Below are positions 6,212 through 12,699 of a stretch of 14,608 bases of DNA, piece after piece. The position numbers and the translations under genes are program-made. The notes beneath the pieces are model-generated. The model saw nothing but the letters and a program-made list of their open reading frames with translations, did not search any database and was not told the origin of the DNA. The stretch's first letter is position 1. Every line of letters begins with the position of its first letter. This stretch comes from Deltaproteobacteria bacterium RBG_16_54_18 (GTDB taxonomy: Bacteria; Desulfobacterota; B13-G15; RBG-16-54-18), in assembly GCA_001797935.1 (NCBI GenBank), contig MGQT01000070.1, positions 1 through 14,608 of the forward strand. The letters run 5' to 3'.

Positions 6212-7508
6212 CGTTTCCTTCTACCCTAATCAACGTCGTCTTGGCGCGGATGATATCGAGCTTGTTGATCTCGCTCAGGGCACGCTGGATATCGCTTCCC
6301 TTGGCCTCGTGGGTCATCATCACAATGGGGACCGCCTCTTTTACCATCCTGCCTTTCTGAATGACGGAGGCGATGCTGATCTCATGCTTGCCCAAGACCC
6401 CCGAGATGGTGGAGAGGACACCGGGGCGGTCTAATGCGGTAAACCTGAGGTAATAGGGAGTAACCACCTCATCGATTGCTTTAACGGCCCCCTGCGAAGA
6501 CGCAACAAGGGGAAGGTGAGAACCCCTTCCCTTGATCCCCTTGATAATATCGCCGCACAGGTCCACCAGGTCGCTCACCACTGCGCTGCCGGTAGGAAGC
6601 CCGCCGGCGCCCTGGCCGTAAAACATGGTGGGACCAACCGCATCCCCCGCAATATAGATGGCATTGTAAACCCCCTCTACCGTGGAGAGGAGGTGATGAA
6701 CCGGAAGCATGGTGGGATGCACCCGCAACTCCACCTTCTCTCCGTCCCCTTTCCCGATGGCCAAGAGCTTGATACGATAACCGAACTCCGAGCTATATTG
6801 GATATCGAGGGGGGTGACGGCCGATATGCCCTCGACAAAGATATCGTTGAGGTCTACCCGGATCCCGAATGCCAAGGCGGCCAGAATAGCGAGTTTATGG
6901 GCGGTATCAATCCCCTCCACGTCGAGGGTGGGGTCGGCCTCGGCATAGCCCAGGCGCTGGGCATCCTTGAGGACCTCGCGAAACCCTTTTTTTTCTTGGG
7001 TCATCCTGGTCAAGATGTAATTGGAAGTGCCGTTGAGGATCCCGAAGAGAGAGATGATCCGGTTGGCCACCAATCCCTCTCTGAGGGAGCGTATGATGGG
7101 GATACCGCCCCCCACGCTTGCCTCAAAGCCGATCCTCACCCCGTATTCCTGGGCAGCGGCAAAGATCTCGGCCCCGTGTTGGGCCAAGAGGGCCTTGTTG
7201 GCCGTGACCACGTGTTTACCCGCTTTCATGGCCTTGAGGATGAAGGCGCGCGCCGGCTCAATACCCCCTATCAACTCCATCAGGACGGCGATTTCCGGGT
7301 CATCGAGCACGTCATTGGCATCGGCAGTCAAAATCTCGTGCGGCACCTCGATTCCCCGGTCCCTCTCCAGGTCCACGTCGGCGACCTTGTGCAGACGCAT
7401 CTTTCCCCCCAGGCGCTGCTCAATGAGCGAGGCGTTCGTCTGCAGTATCTTGACTACCGCGGCGCCCACGGTGCCGAAACCGATGAGCCCTAACTTGATC
7501 TCTTTCAT
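6204..7508 (-). CDS. hom: Homoserine dehydrogenase
   Basis: NAD(P)H-dependent enzyme that reduces aspartate semialdehyde to homoserine, the branch point toward threonine and methionine and away from lysine. The 434-residue product has three parts: a Rossmann domain with GFGTVG (10-15), a catalytic domain with TANKALLA (K105), GYAEADP (187-193) and K205 in AHKLAIL, and a C-terminal ACT domain (about 354-430, LRFTALDRPGVLSTISGVL) that usually gives threonine feedback control. The ATG at 7508 was chosen because it overlaps the alaC stop as ATGA and opens the dinucleotide strand; an upstream extension lies in alaC. It is coupled to alaC, and its terminator lies 21 bases past the stop. Confidence 0.97.
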   Translation of the reverse strand: MKEIKLGLIGFGTVGAAVVKILQTNASLIEQRLGGKMRLHKVADVDLERDRGIEVPHEILTADANDVLDDPEIAVLMELIGGIEPARAFILKAMKAGKHVVTANKALLAQHGAEIFAAAQEYGVRIGFEASVGGGIPIIRSLREGLVANRIISLFGILNGTSNYILTRMTQEKKGFREVLKDAQRLGYAEADPTLDVEGIDTAHKLAILAALAFGIRVDLNDIFVEGISAVTPLDIQYSSEFGYRIKLLAIGKGDGEKVELRVHPTMLPVHHLLSTVEGVYNAIYIAGDAVGPTMFYGQGAGGLPTGSAVVSDLVDLCGDIIKGIKGRGSHLPLVASSQGAVKAIDEVVTPYYLRFTALDRPGVLSTISGVLGKHEISIASVIQKGRMVKEAVPIVMMTHEAKGSDIQRALSEINKLDIIRAKTTLIRVEGNVT

Positions 7509-8689
7509 GGGTGCAGTAATTTTTTTATCCCTCTGACTGCTTGCCTGATGCGATGCTCGTTTTCCACCAGGGCAAAACGCACGTGTCTGTCGCCGCACTC
7601 GCCGAAGCCGATCCCCGGCGAGACCGCTACCTTGGCCTCGGTGAGGAGGAATTTGGAAAATTCCAGGGAACCCATCTGGGCATGGGCAGGGGGGATCTCG
7701 GCCCAGACGAACATGGTGGCCTTGGGCTTTTCCACCTGCCAGCCTGCCCGGTTCAAACCTTCAACGAGGACGTCCCGGCGTGAGCAATAGACCTCGTTTA
7801 TCTCTTGGACACACGACTGATCGGCGTTTAAGGCGATGATTGCCGCAATCTGAATGGGCTGAAACATCCCATAGTCGAAGTAACTCTTGAGCCTCGTCAA
7901 GGCGTTGATCATCCTCTTGTTCCCCACGGCGAACCCCACCCGCCACCCGGGCATGCTGTAGCTCTTGGACAGGGTGTAGAACTCCACCGCCAGCTCCTTG
8001 GCGCCGGGGATCTGGAGGATGCTGGGGGCCTTGTACCCGTCAAAGACCAGGTCGGCGTAGGCCAGGTCGTGGACTACGAGGATCTGGTTTTCCTGGGCAA
8101 ACTGGATCACCTTTTCGAAAAAAGTGCGATCGACTACCATGGTCGTGGGGTTATGGGGGAAATTGATGATCAGCATCTTGGGCTTGGGCCACGTGAGTTT
8201 GGTGGCTGCCTGCAGGCGCTCGAAGAAATCCTCATCTTCGGTCAGGGGAATGCTGCGCAGATCCCCCCCGGCAATGACCACACAGTAACTGTGAATAGGG
8301 TAGGTAGGGTTGGGCACAAAGACCACGTCGCCGGGACCCAGGGTGGCCAGGGCAAGATGTGAGATACCGTCTTTGGACCCGATGGTGGCAATGGCCTCGG
8401 TATCGGGATCGAGGTCCACGTCATAGTTGCGCCGATACCAATCGGTGATGGCCAGACGTAATTTATAGATCCCCTTGGAGGCAGAGTAGCGATGGTTACG
8501 GGGATTGTGGACCGCCTCGATCATCTTATCGACGATGTGTTGGGGTGTAGGGAGGTCCGGATTCCCCATGCCGAGATCGATGATATCGTCGCCTTTTCTG
8601 CGGGCGGCGATCTTCAGCGCATCCACCTCGGCAAAGACATACGGCGGCAGCCGCTGTATCCGATGAAACTCTTCTCGTTCGTCTACCAT
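7505..8689 (-). CDS. alaC: AlaC-family aminotransferase (alanine-synthesising)
   Basis: PLP class I/II aminotransferase of 394 residues, closely patterned like E. coli AlaC, which transfers the amino group from glutamate to pyruvate. Shared blocks include RLPPYVF, DIIDLGMGNPD, RYSASKGI, VPNPTYPIHSY, FPHNPT (with N180), VVHDLAYAD (D208), TLSKSYSMPGWRVGF with PLP lysine K242, and the carboxylate-binding Arg near VRFALVEN. An AAGGA Shine-Dalgarno sits 7 bases before the ATG. It is first in a two-gene operon with hom, sharing an ATGA overlap. The LL-diaminopimelate aminotransferase DapL is a more distant relative and less likely. Substrate range is inferred from sequence resemblance; a role in the aspartate-family branch is suggested only by the neighbour. 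Confidence 0.88.
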   Translation of the reverse strand: MVDEREEFHRIQRLPPYVFAEVDALKIAARRKGDDIIDLGMGNPDLPTPQHIVDKMIEAVHNPRNHRYSASKGIYKLRLAITDWYRRNYDVDLDPDTEAIATIGSKDGISHLALATLGPGDVVFVPNPTYPIHSYCVVIAGGDLRSIPLTEDEDFFERLQAATKLTWPKPKMLIINFPHNPTTMVVDRTFFEKVIQFAQENQILVVHDLAYADLVFDGYKAPSILQIPGAKELAVEFYTLSKSYSMPGWRVGFAVGNKRMINALTRLKSYFDYGMFQPIQIAAIIALNADQSCVQEINEVYCSRRDVLVEGLNRAGWQVEKPKATMFVWAEIPPAHAQMGSLEFSKFLLTEAKVAVSPGIGFGECGDRHVRFALVENEHRIRQAVRGIKKLLHP

Positions 8690-8699
8690 ACTTCTATCC

Positions 8700-8762
8700 T
8701 TGACATAATATGAAACTTTTTATTAAACTAACGTTGATATTATCACATAAAAAATTATCACA
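8700..8762. promoter_or_regulatory. AT-rich divergent promoter region with repeated ATTATCACA
   Basis: The 101-bp gap between divergent alaC and the thioesterase gene is markedly AT-rich in a GC-rich stretch. TTGACA (8700-8705) with TAAACT (8724-8729, 18-bp spacer) is a weak + strand promoter. The 9-mer ATTATCACA occurs at 8739-8747 and 8754-8762, a 15-bp period, and could be an operator. On the - strand, TTGTGA with TAATAT is a weak alternative. None is conclusive. Confidence 0.35.
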
Positions 8763-8790
8763 AAATGATTGATGGGGTCAAGGAGGAAGT

Positions 8791-9183
8791 ATGTGGGAGA
8801 CCAGGGTCTATTACGGCGACACCGATGCCGGGGGGGTGATGTATTATGCCAACTACCTCAAGTACTTTGAGAAGTCATGGTTTGAGTATTTGGCAGCCAG
8901 GGGGCTCTCCCTGGCGGATTGGGAAAAGAAGGGGATCTACTTCATCATCAAGCGGGTGGAGGTGGAATACTGCTCGCCGGCGACCTATGGTGATATCATA
9001 CAGGTGGAGACAACCGTCCCCCGCGTGACCGGGGCCGCTTTTACCTTCCATCACCGGGTCACGTTAAAAGAGACCGGAAGGCTCCTCGCCGAAGGGGAAA
9101 ACCAGATGGTCTGTATTACCAAAGAAGCCAAACCGAGGAGGCTGCCTAAGGAATTCGTCAAGGGGTTGCGAGAAGTTGGGTAA
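8791..9183 (+). CDS. YbgC/FadM-like acyl-CoA thioesterase
   Basis: Hotdog-fold 4HBT thioesterase of 130 residues, near the usual length. It hydrolyses acyl-CoA or 4-hydroxybenzoyl-CoA-type thioesters in the cytoplasm; the actual substrate cannot be read from the sequence. The signature is VYYGDTDAGGVMYYANYL with the active-site Asp12, followed by FIIKRVEVEYCSPATYGD and VETTVPRV. An AAGGAGG Shine-Dalgarno (8780-8786) sits 4 bases before the ATG. In many bacteria the homologue ybgC heads the tol-pal operon, but no tol gene is here. Its last 57 coding bases are partly repeated after the toxin-antitoxin pair (9889-9931). Confidence 0.88.
   Translation: MWETRVYYGDTDAGGVMYYANYLKYFEKSWFEYLAARGLSLADWEKKGIYFIIKRVEVEYCSPATYGDIIQVETTVPRVTGAAFTFHHRVTLKETGRLLAEGENQMVCITKEAKPRRLPKEFVKGLREVG
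9127..9169 (+). repeat. Left copy of 43-bp direct repeat (thioesterase 3' end)
   Basis: These 43 bases encode the AKPRRLPKEF segment at the C-terminus of the thioesterase. They match 9889-9931 at 37 of 43 positions with no gap, in the same reading frame and orientation. The spacing is 762 bp and encloses the toxin-antitoxin pair. Confidence 0.85.
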
Positions 9184-9248
9184 TCGGGGAGCAGGCTCAC
9201 CCCTGCCAATCGAGCGTCAATTGATTATTTCCTCTCTTACTCGCGATC

Positions 9249-9277
9249 TTGACATGTATATGGTTATCATATACAAT
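9249..9277 (+). promoter_or_regulatory. Sigma-70 promoter of the brnT operon
   Basis: TTGACA (9249-9254), a 17-bp spacer and TACAAT (9272-9277) give a near-consensus promoter. The predicted start lies about 7 bases on, only 1-2 bases before the toxin ATG at 9286, so its mRNA would be leaderless or nearly so. Confidence 0.85.
9255..9275. promoter_or_regulatory. Perfect palindrome operator in the promoter spacer
   Basis: TGTATATG (9255-9262) and CATATACA (9268-9275) are exact reverse complements separated by GTTAT. The pair lies between the -35 and -10 and overlaps the -10. This is the typical position for binding by a ribbon-helix-helix antitoxin or its toxin complex, which would autorepress the operon; the binding itself is inferred. 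Confidence 0.7.
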
Positions 9278-9285
9278 TAACTAAG

Positions 9286-9585
9286 ATGAAAAATGCGTTT
9301 GACGACGCAGTTGGGTTCCAGTGGGACGACGGTAACATTGATAAAAACCTGGTCAAGCACAAGGTCGAGAAGTGGGAGTGCGAGCAGATATTCTTTAACG
9401 AACCCGTGCTTGTTCTCGATGATCCGGGCCATTCACGCACAGAAAGGCGATGGGCGGCTTTAGGGCGGACAGATGCAGGTCGGCTCCTCGTCGTCATTTT
9501 TACGAAGCGGCGTGATCTCCTGAGGGTAATTTCCGCACGGGATATGAACAAGAAGGAGAGGAAGTTTTATGAAGAAAAGGGATAA
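9286..9585 (+). CDS. brnT: BrnT-family toxin
   Basis: The 99-residue protein matches the RelE-like BrnT fold: FQWDDGNIDKNLVKHKV at the N-terminus, then ERRWAALGRTDAGRLLVVIFTKRRDLLRVISARDMNKKERKFYEE. In the family, BrnT is a ribonuclease-type toxin that blocks growth and forms a complex with BrnA. The ATG at 9286 is the only plausible start: the in-frame upstream region has a TGA at 9250 and no start codon, and no ATG, GTG or TTG follows until well inside the fold. There is no Shine-Dalgarno. It overlaps the next gene by 17 bp, toxin first. The active residues have not been tested here. Confidence 0.9.
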   Translation: MKNAFDDAVGFQWDDGNIDKNLVKHKVEKWECEQIFFNEPVLVLDDPGHSRTERRWAALGRTDAGRLLVVIFTKRRDLLRVISARDMNKKERKFYEEKG

Positions 9586-9862
9586 CCGTATTCCAAAGTT
9601 CAAGAACGAGGATGAGGAACGAGAATTCTGGGCGACTCATTCCCCGTTGGACTACTTTGATCGGCGGCATGCGACGAGAGCCGTCTTCCCCAATCTCAAA
9701 CCCTCGCTGAAATCAATTTCCATCCGCTTGCCGGAGGATATGTTAGAAGAGTTAAGGGTTATCGCCAACAAGAAAGATGTACCGTATCAGAGTCTGGCAA
9801 AGATTTTCCTGGCACGGCAGATTGCGTTGGAGCGCGAAAGGGCCAAACGGGGCGGCTCGTGA
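9569..9862 (+). CDS. brnA: CopG/BrnA-like antitoxin
   Basis: The 97-residue protein has the layout of a CopG-type antitoxin. An N-terminal toxin-binding part contains FKNEDEEREFWATHSPLDYF, a linker follows, and a ribbon-helix-helix domain comes last (about 48-85), with KSISIRLPEDMLEELRVIA and VPYQSLAKIFLARQI. Such proteins bind the partner BrnT and operator DNA. GGAGAGGAAG inside brnT provides the ribosome site. The TGA overlaps the GTG of the stray 25-codon frame as GTGA. The symbol brnA is used for the pairing with brnT; the protein is closer to the CopG antitoxin subtype (Pfam PF12441, from memory) than to classical BrnA. Confidence 0.87.
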   Translation: MKKRDNRIPKFKNEDEEREFWATHSPLDYFDRRHATRAVFPNLKPSLKSISIRLPEDMLEELRVIANKKDVPYQSLAKIFLARQIALERERAKRGGS

Positions 9863-9936
9863 AAAAGTCGCATTACATCATTGTGGCGGCCAAACCAAGG
9901 AGGCTGCCTAAGGATTTTTTGCAGGGGTTGCAGTAA
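9859..9936 (+). pseudogene. Stray 3' fragment of the thioesterase coding sequence
   Basis: A 25-codon frame beginning GTG, overlapping the antitoxin stop, ends with AKPRRLPKDF and GL, the same residues as the thioesterase C-terminus. It is in the thioesterase frame and ends in TAA. The first nine codons show little similarity. It is best read as a remnant left by an insertion or duplication; whether the short peptide is made is unknown. Confidence 0.6.
9889..9931 (+). repeat. Right copy of 43-bp direct repeat
   Basis: Same orientation as 9127-9169, 37 of 43 matches, with a nearly perfect 5' part (AGGAGGCTGCCTAAGGA identical) and the differences mostly in the AT-rich middle. See the left copy for the layout. 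Confidence 0.85.
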
Positions 9937-9955
9937 GAGGGTACATGACAAGAAA

Positions 9956-10879
9956 TTAAGGCTCAGGGACACGAAAGGTTTTCGGGTCGGCTTTTGTAAC
10001 GATGTGCACGTCTTTGTACACGTAATTTTTATCCTTTGAATAACCCCAATCAAGCGGCTCCCAGGTTGAAATGTCCGCGCCTTCGATCCTCTGCTCAAAG
10101 AAATAGATTCCGTTGCGGTCTTTACCCCACACGCCCTCGACCCTTTCCGCTAGAAACCGGAATGTCTTTGGATCGGCGCCCTTGACTTCTTTTACGGTAT
10201 ATTCGATAGGCCCCCTGGGTTCTTCAATCGTGCGCCACTTCCAGTAGACCTTGGCGTCATCTCGCCAGTAGCCGTTGCCGATAGGTGTTAAGGGTCTGCT
10301 GAGCGAGAACCAGGTAAGGCAATCATAAGGGAGCTTGGTCTGTGGGTCAATCAAGACCTTTTCCACGTTTGCTATCTGGATCTCATAGCCATGGCGGACG
10401 AACAGCTCCTTCAACTCCGGATAGATCATGGCCTGGTTGGCAATCTCCTTGACGAATTTATTCTCTGAGCCGATGCGGGGATCGCCTTTTGCCTGTTCCC
10501 AGAGAGGGGACTTGCTGGCGGCAAGGGATAGCCGTTCGGACATTGTCCGGTCCGCGCCAAAGGCTTCTATTAATCTGCCGACAAAAAAGGAGCGGAATTT
10601 CCTCTCTTTCGGTAATTTTTTGAGCATCCGGGTGAGGATGCCAACCTGCTCTTTCAGCGGGAGCTTTGAGTTGGAGCGGAGCCGTAAGATATGCTCATTC
10701 CCGGCGGTATCATACACGGTCAGGCTGAGGGATTTATCCGCCAGCGCATAGACGGTTTCCTTTGCGTCTCGGTCATACTGGATAATTATCTTAGGGCCTT
10801 CGGGGATAACGATTGAAAAAATAAAGAACAATGCTACAGCACCGATCAATAATAAGAACAGGAGTTTTACGTATCTCAT
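9956..10879 (-). CDS. Membrane-anchored DKNYY-repeat protein
   Basis: The 307-residue protein begins with a membrane segment (about 4-24) and no obvious cleavage site. A long unrecognised middle (30-200) follows, in which YDRDAKETVYALADKSL could be a beta-rich domain. The C-terminal third carries DKNYY-type repeats: RDDAKVYWKW, GADPKTFRFL, GKDRNGIYFFEQRIEGADISTW and DKNYVYKDVHIVTKADPKTFRV. The function of this repeat family is unknown. An AGAGGAG Shine-Dalgarno precedes the ATG. It lies 27 bp after gatA, probably in the same transcript, where gatB would be expected. Its 3' end converges on the stray thioesterase fragment, and no clear terminator is seen. Confidence 0.72.
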   Translation of the reverse strand: MRYVKLLFLLLIGAVALFFIFSIVIPEGPKIIIQYDRDAKETVYALADKSLSLTVYDTAGNEHILRLRSNSKLPLKEQVGILTRMLKKLPKERKFRSFFVGRLIEAFGADRTMSERLSLAASKSPLWEQAKGDPRIGSENKFVKEIANQAMIYPELKELFVRHGYEIQIANVEKVLIDPQTKLPYDCLTWFSLSRPLTPIGNGYWRDDAKVYWKWRTIEEPRGPIEYTVKEVKGADPKTFRFLAERVEGVWGKDRNGIYFFEQRIEGADISTWEPLDWGYSKDKNYVYKDVHIVTKADPKTFRVPEP

Positions 10880-10906
10880 AGGACTCCTCTACACTCCTTC
10901 CTGTTG

Positions 10907-12361
10907 CTATGCAAGCGCGGGGCGTTTGGCGTGGTGATCGGTATTCTGCTCAAAGGTATAGGCAGCCTGGATGATCCGCTCTTCGTCGTTGTGCCTTCCA
11001 ATGATTTGGAGGCCGATGGGAAGTCCATGGTTGCTGAACCCGCAGGGGATGGAGATGGCCGGCACGCCGGCAAGGTTCACGGAGATGGTGAAGATGTCCG
11101 AGAGGTACATCTGCAGCGGGTCCTGCACCTTTTGCCCGATACGGAAGGCCGGCGTGGGGGCCGTGGGGGTAATGATGACGTCGCACTCTTGAAAGGCCCT
11201 TTCAAAATCTTCCTTGATGAGCGTCCTCACCTGCGCCGCCTTGCGGTAGTAGGCATCATAGTAGCCGGCGGAAAGCACGTACGTCCCCAACATGATCCTG
11301 CGTTTCACCTCAGGCCCAAAACCCTCGGAGCGGGTCTCCCGGTACATTGTCATGAGCTCTTTTGCCGCCGGCGACCGAAACCCGTATTTTACCCCGTCAT
11401 ACCGCGCGAGGTTAGAACTCGCCTCGGCCGTGCAGATGATGTAGTAGGTTGCCACTGCATAGCCCGTATGCGGGAGCGTAATCTCCTTCACCCGCGCCCC
11501 CATCCCCTCCAAGACCTTGATCGCCGCCGTGACGTTGCCCTCTACCTCGGGGTCCATCCCCTCCCCGAAGAACTCCCTTGGTACGCCGATGACCCACCCC
11601 TTGATATCTTTGACCAGGACCTTGCAATAGTCGGGGACCGGGATGTTGAGGGTAGTGGAATCGAAGGGGTCGTGGCCGGCAATGGCATTGAGCATGATGG
11701 CGCAGTCCTCTACATCTTTCGTCAGGGGCCCGATCTGGTCCAGCGAAGAGCCGAAGGCCACGAGGCCGTAGCGGGAGACACGCCCGTACGTCGGCTTCAT
11801 CCCCACGGCACCGCAGCAGGCAGCCGGCTGCCGGATGGAGCCGCCGGTGTCCGATCCTAATGCGGCAATGCACGCGTCGGCAGCCACGGCAGCGGCTGAG
11901 CCGCCGCTCGACCCGCCGGGGATGGCATCGAGCTGCCAGGGGTTGTGCGTGATTGTAAAACGCGAGTTCTCCGTGGAGGACCCCATGGCGAATTCATCCA
12001 TGTTCGTCTTGCCGAGGATGATACCCCCGGCATCTTTGAGCCGCTTGACGACGGTGGCGTCATAGGGGGGGATAAAATTCTCCAGTATCCGTGAGGCACA
12101 GGTAGTCTTAATGCCCTGCGTGCACATGTTGTCCTTGATCGCCAGGGGTATTCCCGTGAGCAAGGCAATGCCCCCTGCGGTGATCCTCTTGTCTGCCGCG
12201 CGGGCCTGGGCCATCGCCTCCTCTGCCGTCACCAAGAGATAGGCCTTGATCTGCGGATCAACCGTGCTGATTCGCTCCAAAAGGAGACCGGTGACCTCCT
12301 GCGCAGAGACCTCCTTGCCCTTTAATCTCTCGTGGAGCTCATGGATAGTGAGACGATACAT
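10907..12361 (-). CDS. gatA: Asp/Glu-tRNA amidotransferase subunit A
   Basis: Amidase subunit of the GatCAB complex, which turns misacylated Glu-tRNA(Gln) or Asp-tRNA(Asn) into the correct charged form, releasing ammonia from glutamine. The 484-residue product has family length. The catalytic triad is K76 (AIKDN), S151 (PGGSSGGSA) and S175 (DTGGSIRQPA), with the 75 and 99 residue spacings known in S. aureus GatA. A GGAG site sits 7 bases before the ATG. It follows gatC by 18 bp. gatB is not in the window. Confidence 0.97.
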   Translation of the reverse strand: MYRLTIHELHERLKGKEVSAQEVTGLLLERISTVDPQIKAYLLVTAEEAMAQARAADKRITAGGIALLTGIPLAIKDNMCTQGIKTTCASRILENFIPPYDATVVKRLKDAGGIILGKTNMDEFAMGSSTENSRFTITHNPWQLDAIPGGSSGGSAAAVAADACIAALGSDTGGSIRQPAACCGAVGMKPTYGRVSRYGLVAFGSSLDQIGPLTKDVEDCAIMLNAIAGHDPFDSTTLNIPVPDYCKVLVKDIKGWVIGVPREFFGEGMDPEVEGNVTAAIKVLEGMGARVKEITLPHTGYAVATYYIICTAEASSNLARYDGVKYGFRSPAAKELMTMYRETRSEGFGPEVKRRIMLGTYVLSAGYYDAYYRKAAQVRTLIKEDFERAFQECDVIITPTAPTPAFRIGQKVQDPLQMYLSDIFTISVNLAGVPAISIPCGFSNHGLPIGLQIIGRHNDEERIIQAAYTFEQNTDHHAKRPALA

Positions 12362-12379
12362 TGCTCTTCTCCGACACGG

Positions 12380-12664
12380 TTAAATGATCTTAGGGACGCG
12401 GAAGCACTCTTGGGCCTGATCCGGCGCGTTCTCCAACGAGACCTTCGGGGGGAGGGATTCTTTCACCTGATCCTCTCGCATGGCGTTGTGGTGCGGGACG
12501 ACATGGTAGGTCGCCTCGACCCCCTTCGTGTCGAGCTCGTTGAGCTTTGCCACATACTCCAGGATGGCGTTCAGCTGATTGGTAAAGACCTCTTTTTCTG
12601 CCGCCGAGAGTTGCAAGCGCGCCAGGAGCGCTACATGCTCGACCTCTGCGATATCAACCCGCAT
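12380..12664 (-). CDS. gatC: Asp/Glu-tRNA amidotransferase subunit C
   Basis: The 94-residue subunit stabilises GatA in the amidotransferase. The sequence has the family order: VEHVALLARLQLSAAEKEVFTNQLNAILEYVAKLNELDT, then the conserved end with AMREDQV. An AGAGGTGAG Shine-Dalgarno precedes the ATG. It lies between valS and gatA, with 35-bp and 18-bp gaps, so all three are likely one transcript. Confidence 0.94.
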   Translation of the reverse strand: MRVDIAEVEHVALLARLQLSAAEKEVFTNQLNAILEYVAKLNELDTKGVEATYHVVPHHNAMREDQVKESLPPKVSLENAPDQAQECFRVPKII

Positions 12665-12699
12665 TTCTCACCTCTTTCTACGATGCGTTATATGTTGTC

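Noticed and set aside
6516..7493. Open frame of 325 codons on the + strand
   Set aside because: It runs antisense through hom, whose protein motifs are complete. Its residues show no family pattern and reflect the GC-rich opposing codons.
7505..8689. LL-diaminopimelate aminotransferase (DapL) for the - strand aminotransferase
   Set aside because: Blocks such as RLPPYVF, the VPNPTYPIHSY strand and VVHDLAYAD follow AlaC much more closely, and the gene is coupled to hom rather than dap genes.
9191..9206. GCAGG/CCTGC hairpin after the thioesterase stop
   Set aside because: Only 5 bp of stem and no T-run after it, so it was not called a terminator.
10904..11860. Open frame of 318 codons on the + strand
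   Set aside because: Antisense to gatA, which has the intact catalytic triad; no recognisable domain in this frame.
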